Positions 51,301-58,719 of a stretch of 64,000 nucleotides of DNA are shown here, piece by piece; position 1 is the first letter of the stretch, and each line of letters opens with the position of its first letter. Both the position numbers and the translations under genes were made by a program. The DNA is from Metaphire vulgaris. Taxonomy: Eukaryota > Annelida > Clitellata > Crassiclitellata > Megascolecidae. A model generated the notes under the pieces. The model was not told the origin of the DNA. It made no database searches and was given only the letters and a program-made list of their open reading frames with translations. Where the stretch lies: positions 5,074,343 through 5,138,342 of the forward strand of contig CM030859.1 in assembly GCA_018105865.1 (NCBI GenBank), written 5' to 3'.

Positions 51301-52493
51301 TTTGAGCATTTTATTGCTCTTTCTATCCATCCGTGCCAAAAGAGAAAAGTTTAACTACACCCCAAAATCCTACCTCTCCCCAACATTTTTGTGTAAAGGT
51401 CAATAGCAAAACATCAGATTTAAACCCCAAATGTGAGTGATACTTGTGTTGATGAAGTATTCTTATGGATAACTGCAGTTTTGAAACAGTTTTTTGTTAA
51501 ATGACATTTTGAATTGTTTGGTTACAGGAATTGATAATGAAGCTAGAAAGAGGTTTGCATATTGTTGAGCATTTTTATTGGCAGACCGTGCAAAAAAAAT
51601 TTTTGATCTACACCCCAAAATCGGACCATCTCCGACAAAAAAATTTTCAAAGCTAACCCCTTTACTGGTCATTTTTCTGTAACATAATGGAAACTGGGCA
51701 TGATATTTACATTTTCCAGCCTTGGTTGTTACACAGTCAATATCTCTTGTAAAGTCAGTATTATCGAAAACGGTGCTGCCGCCTATCGAATGCTTCAAAA
51801 TAATAGGCCTATGTAGATTACAATTAATTTTATAAATTATGATTACTCTCTAATACATATCTGAAACAGTTTTTGTTAAATGCATTGAATTGTTTGGTTA
51901 CAGGAATTGATAATCTATAATATCAAAGGGGTCAGGCAGGCCACTTTGATCGTGCCTCTGCTTAATCCCTTTACTGGTCATTTTTCTGTAACATAATGGA
52001 AACTGGACATGGAAACTAAGGGGTTGATCCTAGGCCTATGTAGCAATTAATTTTATAAATTATGACAGAATCTGGGGTGCATGGATCGACCCAGTCACTT
52101 TCATTGGGAAACTAATGATCCTACCTTGCTGACAGAATCTGCATGAATCCAAGTCACTTTCATAGCCAGCAACGGCATTCGGAAGAAGAAGAAAGAATAC
52201 ATATCTGATTTTGTTTGCCCAGATATCTGTTAAACTGCCCAAAAGACCAAAAGATGCATATTAAGAGTTAGGGAGTTGAGGTACCTGAATTTGTAAATAA
52301 CCCAGACTTCCTTTGAAAGGACCTGATAATGAAATTTTCTTTGAAGCAGTGTTATGAAGCAGCATATTAAATCCTGGCTTATTCTCTGTTGTTATTTTTC
52401 CAGTGTGATCGATTACCCGATGAAAAGCGCTATTTCCTTCCAATTCAATCTCATTACCTGCAACAAATACGTCAGATCGTTGGCCTTGAATAG
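31732..52493 (+). CDS. EDEM1: ER degradation-enhancing alpha-mannosidase-like protein 1 (GH47)
   Basis: ER-lumen GH47 protein that recognises or trims mannose on misfolded glycoproteins for ER-associated degradation. Exons: 31732-31991, 33924-33996, 34753-34856, 38260-38431, 39050-39233, 39487-39578, 44275-44357, 44643-44763, 47427-47770, 48467-48610, 50065-50319, 52404-52493, all GT-AG with matching phases. Signal-anchor-like N-terminus ([17 protein letters not shown]). Conserved blocks in order: [149 protein letters not shown], and the EDEM1-type C-terminus DERRY-like DEKRYFLP then QIVGLE. The GH47 acidic residues and the TEGH calcium motif are kept. About 608 residues if the 95-base oddity in exon 9 is discounted; human EDEM1 is about 657. 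Confidence 0.95.
31992..33923. other. EDEM1 intron 1
   Basis: AT-rich with no gene. A 17-base tandem repeat is listed separately. Around 32760-32910 the phrase GGTATTACCxxxxxxxxGTAATAC gives short inverted repeats. 33667-33735 is a small LINE tail relic (GTAAGTATGTAAGTAAATTCC and AAAGCGCCTAG). Confidence 0.4.
33518..33592 (+). repeat. Tandem repeat, unit ATATTGCACCTTCAGA
   Basis: Four to five imperfect 16-17 base copies (AATATTG(A/C)ACCTTCAG) in EDEM1 intron 1. Confidence 0.9.
35175..35655 (-). mobile_element. LINE 3' coding end ([12 protein letters not shown] family)
   Basis: The minus strand reads [17 protein letters not shown], then [41 protein letters not shown] and [16 protein letters not shown]. 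This is the classic C-terminal end of a second LINE clade (RTE or Tx1-like type), distinct from the CR1-like family. Antisense within EDEM1 intron 3. Confidence 0.8.
35656..36000. repeat. Unclassified GC-richer interspersed sequence
   Basis: Directly abuts the LINE end. CGGCGAGGCGCGTCCCCTGG, GCAGGGAAACCTCCTGGGA and GTCATGGAAAGACACAAAGC look like a piece of another mobile element inserted in or joined to the LINE. No protein was recognised. Confidence 0.35.
36815..38085 (-). mobile_element. CR1-like LINE 3' end, interrupted by a hAT element
   Basis: Starts (in plus order) TTATTATTATTGACAATTTC then ATAGCGCAATACGCATAGC and AAAGTCAAGAGCGCTGTACA, the family's 3' untranslated end on the minus strand. 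Coding remnants continue on both sides of the insert at 37187-37917 (AGCAACATTTAAAG joined to GCTATAAGCTCCGG). EDEM1 intron 3. Confidence 0.75.
37187..37917. mobile_element. hAT element, ends CAGTGTCTCGCAAACT
   Basis: 731 bases with inverted ends CAGTGTCTCGCAAACT and AGTTTGCGAGACACTG, subterminal CGCGGCACAC and GTGTGCCGCGGCACAC, and an exact duplication ATTTAAAG (37179-37186, 37918-37925). A perfect internal palindrome GCGGCACACTAGTGTGCCGC lies at 37875-37894. No transposase. It sits inside a LINE remnant, so it is younger. Confidence 0.96.
39842..39946. repeat. Polypyrimidine tract (CTC/CTT-rich)
   Basis: About 100 bases of nearly pure C/T with CTCCTTCTCCATCTCC-like repeats, in EDEM1 intron 6. 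An imperfect repeat of AAACATGTTTTTCAAAA follows at 40000-40036. Confidence 0.85.
40130..41340 (-). mobile_element. LINE ORF2 fragment, endonuclease-RT linker (interrupted)
   Basis: The minus strand reads in broken frames [20 protein letters not shown], then CNGEILTEKETIMAK and [18 protein letters not shown], the typical segment before the reverse transcriptase of RTE/L1-like LINEs. The part beyond 41015 resembles the end of the endonuclease domain (DHPLL and Lys-rich stretch). A plus-strand LINE end at 40690-41015 interrupts it. Confidence 0.65.
40690..41015 (+). mobile_element. LINE 3' end inserted in another LINE
   Basis: Plus-strand coding scrap [14 protein letters not shown], followed by GCAGGAGCGCTTCTGAGTTA and GAGGCACTATACAAATATTT, the 3' end form of a CR1/L2-like family. 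Confidence 0.55.
42228..42786 (+). mobile_element. CR1-like LINE 3' end with (AAT)n tail, nested
   Basis: The plus strand reads [20 protein letters not shown], then frameshifts, then [40 protein letters not shown] and [13 protein letters not shown]. Same family as 27955-29830 minus. It ends GTTTACTGCGCTGGAGAAATTGTC and AATAATAATAAT. It interrupts the older LINE of 41385-43300. Confidence 0.9.
42888..43165 (-). mobile_element. tRNA-derived SINE
   Basis: 278 bases on the minus strand, beginning GGGCAGGAAGTTAGCAGAG (A box TTAGCAGAGTGG) with B box GGTTCGAGTCC at 43099-43109. The head resembles a tRNA; the 3' part is unrelated to tRNA. Flanks are an exact 7-base duplication ATCTATG (42881-42887, 43166-43172). 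Confidence 0.9.
43325..43635. repeat. Unclassified repeat with TGCGGGTTATA phrases
   Basis: Contains several imperfect copies of TATGC(A/G)GGTTATA, of TCGGCGCC-type phrases (43450-43495) and of CGTGTGCGGGTAATAATCG. This suggests an interspersed element with internal repeats; ends and class not determined. Confidence 0.45.
43655..43712. repeat. Microsatellite (AT)n
   Basis: About 27 AT units with one interruption, directly before the SINE head. Confidence 0.97.
43714..43995 (+). mobile_element. tRNA-derived SINE
   Basis: Head GTGCACGGTGGAGCAGTGGT with A box GGAGCAGTGGTTAGCGC and a weakened B box GGTTCAACTTC. The body contains AAAGGCTGGCAACCGCC and GGCGCTGAGCCTATGGAGGG. The tail runs into ATATAC-type repeats (43996-44078). 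Confidence 0.85.
43996..44078 (+). repeat. Tandem repeat, unit ATATATATACATGTATAATT
   Basis: Three to four copies of a roughly 22-base unit (TATATATACATGTATAATTA), probably expanded from the SINE tail. Confidence 0.92.
45115..46320 (-). mobile_element. LINE coding end ([12 protein letters not shown] family), interrupted
   Basis: 45115-45445 matches in plus order the start of the LINE at 35175 (TTTCTGCCAGCTCATxAxCGGCA, TTTTTCCATTGC, ATGTCCATGCCATCTAAG). The family continues from about 46110 (TCTGCTTACTCCCAAGATCTT, TGCATATAATATTTGTGGTGC, as in IIYGAETW). Some 670 bases separate the parts (listed next). EDEM1 intron 8. Confidence 0.65.
45445..46110. repeat. Insert within LINE, LINE-tail-like start
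   Basis: Starts GACAACTTCTATAGTGCCAT then GGCGAAGGCCAAAGTCAAAGGC, the 3' end of the CR1-like family on the minus strand. The remainder (CGGGAAGTGAACCCTTCAGA and onward) is not clearly that LINE. The two open frames in it (45443-45775, 45912-46127, minus) are not recognised and are probably remnants. Confidence 0.45.
46555..46985 (-). mobile_element. CR1-like LINE 3' end
   Basis: Minus strand 46955-46608 is open for 115 codons: [37 protein letters not shown], then [19 protein letters not shown] and [17 protein letters not shown]. Then AAAGCGCTCTTGACTTTGG and CTGCACTATATAAATTGAC. Relatively young by its open frame. EDEM1 intron 8. Confidence 0.88.
47065..47345 (+). mobile_element. tRNA-derived SINE
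   Basis: Head GGGGCGGGAAGATAGATGAG with degenerate A box GATGAGTGGTAATATCAC and B box GGGTTCAATCCC (47119-47130), body AGGTTGACTCAGCCTTAATC and AGGGCGATAGTAACATCAA. Same family as 42888-43165 by the GGAGCCCxTAAGGTTGACTCA part. 80 bases upstream of EDEM1 exon 9. Confidence 0.85.
47583..47677 (+). other. 95-base frame-breaking segment in EDEM1 exon 9
   Basis: Between codons for ELIEST (ending 47582) and [16 protein letters not shown] (from 47678), which are adjacent in EDEM1 proteins, lie 95 extra bases. The upstream frame stops 12 codons into them (at DR*). The downstream frame is open through them. The segment starts CCGTGGAAAG but has no AG at its right end, so it is not a standard intron. 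It contains CGATCGAT twice. Confidence 0.75.
48040..48312 (+). mobile_element. CR1-like LINE 3' end with (AAT)n tail
   Basis: Coding scrap [13 protein letters not shown], then GTAAAGCGCTCTTGACTTTG and ATGTTTACTGCGCTTAAGAA, then TTGTCTTGAAATAATAATAAT continuing as AAT units to 48312. EDEM1 intron 9. Confidence 0.85.
49158..49850. mobile_element. Inverted-repeat element, ends TAGGTCCCGGGACATTTAGG
   Basis: Left ATAGGTCCCGGGACATTTAG and AGGTCCCACACCATTGGGGA; right, in inverted order, TCAATGGTGCAGGACC, TTGATCTGGGACCCAAATGTC and GGCAGGACCTATT. AGAGAATGG (49241) pairs with CATTCTCTCT (49739). Non-coding, about 690 bases, in EDEM1 intron 10. The class and exact ends are not settled. Confidence 0.7.
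51235..52060 (+). repeat. Degenerate tandem duplication in last EDEM1 intron
   Basis: Shared phrases occur two times each: CTACACCCCAAAATC (51356, 51609), GAAGCTAGAAAG (51290, 51538), AATTGTTTGGTTACAGGAAT (51512, 51886), and CCTTTACTGGTCATTTTTCT followed by GTAACATAATGGAAACTGG (51657, 51967). The spacing is 250-370 bases, so the copies have indels. Confidence 0.75.
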
Positions 52494-53764
52494 CTCTTCC
52501 AGGTTTTTTGTGCTCTGCATTTGTACATCAAGTGTTTCTGCAATGTTGCTCAGGGTTAAAGTATTGAATTTGGCCTTTCTGCTTTTAGGCGTTTGCTCAG
52601 CATCAATTTATTTTTCTAGACGTTCAAACACTTGATATTATCAGTAATAGCACTGAGGCAGGACTAGTCTGTCTGGCAATCTGTGGTCCTGCTATGTAAA
52701 TGAGAAAACAATGCCAGATTTAAGATATTAATCAGGATTATGGGATCTTGGAGGAATTCTGTGATGCATTGTAATTATAAAACACTTATTGTATTTTAAG
52801 TATATGATTTCCTGTACAGTATCTGGAGTCTTGTTAGTTTTAATCATTGCATTGTATCATCTAAGTGCACTTGATGATTGGTGCTTGATTTGTACAGGTC
52901 CTGACATTTATACAAACTGTGTATTTTAAGATTTGCTTTTAATCTTTTCTTCCAAGTACTTTATATTTTTAATGAGTTTGTTTTATGGCTGATAATTTAA
53001 ATAGCACTGTGAAATGGTGACAAAAATGCATTTCATGTTTTGAACTTGCCACATTATTTTTGAAGAGTAAAGCACTTTGAAACTATAGCTATACAATGAT
53101 TTTGTTGTGCAAAACTGATGAGCAGCACAGATGCATGATCTGCCTTGTACGGATGGAGATCGTTTGTTTTCATGCAATTCGACGGGTGCTCAGTCTCATT
53201 TTTACTTATCTAGATTTATACTCTCTCATCATTTTACTGTGGGCCAAATTTTAATGATGCTAAATTATTATGACATCACTTGCAAGTTTCACGAACTTGT
53301 AGTTATTGCTATTATTTTGAATTTTGATAATCTGTTGAATGATTGCATTTATTTACAGCATCATGGGTTGGCCAAGTTCTAGGATAATTGAAGCAAATCG
53401 TAAATAATTTGTAAACAATTTAGTTTGTATATGTTTGCTCAAATGTGTTGATTTCTGGGTTTTTTAAATAACTGAATTCCATTTTCAGTGTTTAGTGTTG
53501 AACGGAATGTATTCTTTCTGGCTGTACATTTTAGTTTTTTGAAATGCAAGATAATATTTATTCATTTATTTCTAGTTGATGTAAATTGAATGTAAAAAGC
53601 TGCTGATATCCTCCACAAAGAATATCATTGGAATATTTCTGCTTTACTTTTTAGTTTTGCATTTGCTTGCTCTGGGATATTTTCAACTTTTTGCTCTGTC
53701 TTTGGAGCTTCTTCACAAAACGGAAGTTTACCAATGGATAATCAGTTTTCTTTGGCACTTCAAT
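52494..53764. other. EDEM1 3' flank
   Basis: Probable 3' UTR then AT-rich intergenic DNA without recognised genes or repeats. No strong polyadenylation signal could be assigned. Confidence 0.4.
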
Positions 53765-53772
53765 GTTGTCCT

Positions 53773-53925
53773 CAGTGGTGTGCAGAAAATGGTGGACCCC
53801 TGGAGCCAACCAAATCAATAAAAAATGTTTGATGAGCAAACCCATGAATGTTTGATGAGCACCAAGTCAATTTTGGTGCCCCCATCTGGTCAGTGCCCGG
53901 GGCCGCCCCCCTCTGCATGCTACTG
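53773..53925. mobile_element. hAT MITE, ends CAGTGGTGTGCAG
   Basis: 153 bases with ends CAGTGGTGTGCAGAAAATGG and CTCTGCATGCTACTG. Flanks GTTGTCCT (53765-53772) and GTTGTGCT (53926-53933) match at 7 of 8. The interior has an imperfect repeat of AATGTTTGATGAGCA. Confidence 0.8.
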
Positions 53926-53933
53926 GTTGTGCT

Positions 53934-55619
53934 ATTTAAAATCTTGGTTTTATTGTTTGAGGCAATTACCGGTAATTATTTTATTGTAAATTTATGGTTC
54001 ATTATAGATTTTCTTGAGATTAATTACTTGCTGGGTTGTGAAGTTAAATTTACCATTGTGAATAGTCGGAGATAAAGTCATTGGAATAGGATGAAGAGAA
54101 ATGAATTCCTGTATGAATCTTGCAGACAAATTGATCAAAGGAAAGAGAAGGCTGAGCACAAATTTCTTCGACAGTAAGATGCTGAGAAAGTTGGTGAAAT
54201 GTTGAAATATTTGTGTCACAGCAGTACATCTGATAGAGTGGATGAAGAGGAAAAGACTAATACTTATTTTCTGTACCTGTGAGTCTAGTCCAAGAGTTTG
54301 TCAGACTTGTTATTTGTTTGAACAAATTTTTAGGTTTCTTTAGAAATGGATTCCAATCATTTGGCAAATGAGAAATCTGAACAGATATTTACCATATTTG
54401 GAATTTATTTTTATTCTAAAAGGAAGAGAAAATTCTAGTTTTTCATAGGTTTGTGAGAACAGGCCTTAAGAATGCTGATGCATTACATTTTATAATTGGT
54501 TTATTTAAGGTGTGTGCCTTCTCTGAGACATTTCGTCCTGTGATAATGTTCACTTTTCGGCAAATATTAATTTTTATGTGAAATAGTTAATGCCTTAGCA
54601 TACAAAATGTTTACAGTTATAGATGTTAGTAATAGCTGTTACAGATAGAAACTACCAGCAGTGTCAAAGGGCAACTGGAGCAAGTCATTGCTTATGTTTC
54701 TAATGCTAATTTTGAGATATCATGATTATACCTCATTTGAAGCCTTCTTTGAAGTCCTTTATTGGGAGCATGTATGATCTTCTGTAATAGCATTTATTAA
54801 CGATGGGAATATTTGTTAGCTTGTGTTAACTGTTTCTATAGTAACACAATACCTAATATGTGAAATTGGGTTATTGAAAAAGAAATTCCAATGTTTCACC
54901 ACTATATTTTGACATGTATACATATTACTGTGGCTTGTTCAGTACGCTGGGCATATGAAGAATTTCTTAAGCTGTACTGCAGATTGAAATATTTTGCCTT
55001 ACTTGTTTGTAAAGGTCAAGAACTTAAGGGTATAGGATAGGCCATTGACTCTCAAAAACCTGGCTTGCAAAAGCCTACTCAAAATCATATTGAATTTCAA
55101 TAAGCTCTTGACTTTGTGTCAAAAATTATCACCCAAACATTGTATGACTTGAATTTGTCCGGCACTGTGATGATGTGTGTAATGTGTCTGTGTGTAATAA
55201 CTGGTATTAACTCTGTTCCACTTGTTTAATTTTTAATAGAAAGAAGGTTTGATTACTTGTAGACAGCTTTTTCACCACAAATGAAGCAGCCAAAACCAAA
55301 GTTTTCACACACCATTGACAGAGTTATCCTCAACCAATGGAGTTTATTTACCCAATACAAATGAAATGCTGATTCCACTTCTTTTGTTGTCCATGTAACC
55401 TGTGATATTTTGTTTGACGGCTAACTTTTGACTGAGAATTTCGGTGAATCATGAGTACAATGCTTTCTTAAGAGCTGGCGTTTAATTGTATTTGCAGTTT
55501 TAACATCATTGAGCATCAACTGCTGGTTAATTAATGTGCTTGTATTTTTTCATTTTGTTGCCACTGATTATTTTTGCTATCTTTAGAGAAAGCTTAATAA
55601 TTTTGCAATATCTCTGCAG
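53934..55619. other. Intergenic AT-rich DNA, nothing recognised
   Basis: No open frame beyond chance, no repeat with visible ends. Confidence 0.4.
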
Positions 55620-55629
55620 TGCTGTGACA

Positions 55630-55792
55630 ATGTCGTCTATGAAATTGAATATAAATAAAGAGCTTTTACTGACCATCTTAAGTTGCATTTGTTTTATAGT
55701 ACTTACAGTGAGGTTGCTGTTTGGATCTGGGCACCATTATTTGGATGTGGGATATGCGCAAAACCAAAGAGAATTTTTGGGGGCAGAGGAGG
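55630..55792 (+). CDS. Possible first coding exon of an unidentified type II membrane protein
   Basis: An acceptor-like CTCTGCAG (to 55619), an ATG at 55630 and a consensus donor GAGG|GTGAGT at 55792/55793 bracket 54 codons plus one base. The peptide is MSSMKLNINKELLL, then a hydrophobic segment (TILSCICFIVLTVRLLFG), then a polar stretch ending FLGAEEG. This is the shape of a Golgi type II enzyme N-terminus. No continuation is recognised downstream. Joined to the SYS1 acceptor (58713) it would read out of frame with SYS1, so it could be an upstream SYS1 leader exon with an upstream ORF, or an exon of a gene that continues past 64 kb with SYS1 in its intron. Confidence 0.35.
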
Positions 55793-55872
55793 GTGAGTGT
55801 CAGCAGAATTGATATACATAATTTGTATTACAGCTTTTGGCCACTCAGTAATACATCATAATTAACTGATTA

Positions 55873-56000
55873 CAGTGGTTAAAGTGGTTCATTGGAGGTC
55901 CCGGGGCCATACGCTGTGAAAACTCGGCCCGGGATATATTTGTTGGGGCCGATCAATGAGGTGCATGCCAGGGCCAGGCCCCGGTCCACTTTAACCACTG
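55873..56000. mobile_element. hAT MITE, ends CAGTGGTTAAAGTGG
   Basis: 128 bases with perfect 15-base ends CAGTGGTTAAAGTGG and CCACTTTAACCACTG and inner GGTCCCGGGGCC and GGCCCCGG arms. Flanks ACTGATTA (55865-55872) and ACTAATTA (56001-56008) match at 7 of 8. Confidence 0.9.
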
Positions 56001-56008
56001 ACTAATTA

Positions 56009-57165
56009 GAGACTTCAAAATATGCACCAGAGCTCACCATGCAATTCTAATAATATTCGAAATTTCTGGGGCTCTGCCCTAGACCCTGTTGGGGAACTCA
56101 CGATGGTCCTCTAATAAAATTCTAGTCAAACTAAATTGGTTGTGCGTGTGTCTTCATATCTATTAGCACAACCAAAGAGGGAAAGTGGTCTGATGGCCCT
56201 CTGAACAGGCCAACACTAGTGGGGAGATTCTTGTAGAAACACTACAAAAATTGTATCTAATGATCGAGGGTAAGGTTATTGCTGAATAGCTGTCATATAA
56301 TCTGAAAATTTTCTCCAAAGTTAAAGATTTGAGTGTAGTGCTCTTACGTTATACGTTGGGGCGGTTTGGGCTCTAGACCTCGGAAGGAGAGTTAAAGACC
56401 TTGTAAATAGGCTACTTTTGTGGGTTGTGGCTGTCATATAGACTAGCCTGACAAATGTGCTATATTTCGTTCATGAGTTGAATCTAATATTTCCATATAG
56501 ATGGTAATGGTAAAGGTAGGGGGGTCTGGCGAGCGCTGCATGTAAGTTGATATAGTATGGCGAGGGAATTTGAAATTTAAGTTGAGATGGCAAGTTTCCC
56601 CAAACATAGATTAAACCTTGGGTGATATTTGACACCATTAATCTGGAGGAGGTTGCCAACTTTCCCAGACCACGAAACAGCCTAACGCTGCTCCTAAACC
56701 ACCGCGCCTCGGCTATTTAGGTCACGTTTTTACCATTAATCTGGAGTAGCGTATGCCTTCATTTTCTCAGACCACCGGTTTTACTTTCAATTCGCCGCTT
56801 GACGGCCTCCTCAGTTTACCACCGGCCCGGCGGTCTGGAGGGCCGGGCCGATGATGAATATGTATAATTTTTTAAAATGAATAATAACACTAAAGAATGG
56901 TTAAAAATGCCAGTTCATCTTCGAAAAGACCGGTTTTACTTAAACGGCAAAAAAAAAAAAAAAAAAAAAGGTCGTCGACGTCGCTCATTTATCTCGCTTG
57001 AGCAAAAAAAAAAACGGTTCAAAAAAATTATGACTTTCAAGGGCCCGTCGGCCATTCTAATGATGATGGTGATGATGAAGACTGATGATGGTGATGATGA
57101 AGACGTCAGAGTTGGAAATGTCGGTCATATAGACGTCAATGATCTCTACTCTGTAGAAGCCTTGC
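56009..57165. other. Intergenic, with GC-rich patch and poly-A
   Basis: 56640-56850 is GC-rich with two copies of ATTAATCTGGAG (56636, 56736) and of CCCAGACCAC-type phrases. A 20-base A run is at 56950. ATGATG-type simple sequence is at 57059-57101. No gene. Confidence 0.4.
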
Positions 57166-57173
57166 CATCCACC

Positions 57174-57362
57174 CAGTGGCGGCTCTATTATTTGGCAAGT
57201 GGGTGGGCCGTTGGAGTGGCAACTTCTAATCATGGGGGCCAACCATTTGTTGTTTAATGTATGTAGCATTAAGTATAGGGTCCCAACTGGGGGCCAGGCA
57301 CTCAATAGGGAGCAGGGGACCCTCTGACCCCCCCCCCCCGTGGAGCCGCCGGCCCGCCACTG
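57174..57362. mobile_element. hAT MITE, ends CAGTGGCGGCTC (copy 3)
   Basis: 189 bases, reverse orientation internally relative to copy 2 (CTTTTxxCATGGGGGCCAACCAT order). Exact duplication CATCCACC (57166-57173, 57363-57370). The right end GGAGCCGCCGGCCCGCCACTG has a short insertion relative to copies 1 and 2. Confidence 0.93.
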
Positions 57363-57666
57363 CATCCACCCCTATTCCAGAACCATGGCTACGCCACTGC
57401 GAATCATAGACATTATTACCCAAGATAATTTATAGTCTATGGCTGCGGATGGCTGTTCTTTGTTTTGCTCTTCTTCGGTCCTGTGTGACTCAAAAAGGAG
57501 TAAATTGTTTTCTTCGTGGCATCGATGATGTTGCGCTGAATCTGACTGAAGACTACAGACCTCCTGATTTAAAAGCAAATATTTGATTTTGAAAGGACTC
57601 CGCAAATCGCCACTGAGGAAACTTAACGTAAGGGCAAATCAAAATTCTAACGCAGGTTATACCGAT

Positions 57667-57667
<1 letters not shown>

Positions 57668-57716
<49 letters not shown>
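57668..57716. repeat. Microsatellite (AAT)n
   Basis: About 16 AAT units. Confidence 0.97.
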
Positions 57717-57717
<1 letters not shown>

Positions 57718-58713
57718 GGGTTTGGAATGGTTCACCAAGATCTGTCCTTTATGAGAACCACTGTCACCTCTCCATTTAACTTGTCCTTGTTTTCTCGTCG
57801 TCATTAAATTTCAGTACTCACAAACTATACAAGCATTTACACTAGTAGCTGATACTCTCTCATCCAATTCTTTCTATCTGTCAACTACTCTGGCTCTAAA
57901 ATGTTGCTCTAAAATGTTGCTTGTGCTGTCCAAATATCGTTTCATAAGCAATTTTGTGACCTGATATTCCATTATAGGCCTACTGTACTGTTGTACAAAA
58001 CATTTCAGGTGGCACTCTCACATTATATGTAAAAATCATATGTCTCAATTAATTTTCCTTTCATTGTCTTTTTTTCCAAAGTGTTTAATCTTTAGTGTTT
58101 GAGTCATTCTTCATAGCTTAATTCTGTGCTTCCCAATCTGTGTGCCACAGCAGCAGTAGAAGTGTGTTGTGGCAAAATACTGGAAATAGTTCTGCATTAG
58201 TTAGTTACAAGTTAAATTATAAGTCTTCAATGAAGTAAAGCATCAGATCACAAGGCAATACATTAATTCATTTTAAAAAGTATGTAGTCGTGTATAGTTC
58301 ACTTGTATTCATAGGTGTAAGCTTCTATAGACCACTAGGTCTGAGACTCCCAACTTATCAGAGGCCGGGCTATGGAGTTTGCAACCCCCACTTTTGTCAG
58401 GGAGCAACATTTTTCACAAAGTAAATATCTTGTCTACCCTGCAACACATGAATACACCTGTTATAGAATTTTCTTCTAATTCCACACCATATACTTCTTC
58501 TACTTTATTGAATTTCTCATCTTTCAATGTTGCAAAAAAAATGTAACATATAGCTCTACTCATCTCACTCCATGACTTCTGAAAATTTTTCCACTTATGC
58601 TATCCCAATGATTCATTTCACTCTAGGTAATAATTAGAAAGCTCCTCTTGTGATAAATTATTAGGATTTCCATATGGATGATTGCTAATAGGGGATTTGT
58701 CTGTTTACTTTAG
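57717..58713. other. Upstream region of SYS1
   Basis: No exon defined. A hAT-like scrap (GTGCTTCCCAATCTGTGTGCC, 58122-58142) is present. The SYS1 start codon follows an acceptor-like CTTTAG at 58708-58713, so the SYS1 leader probably contains an intron and the promoter lies further upstream. Confidence 0.4.
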
Positions 58714-58719
58714 CGAGGT

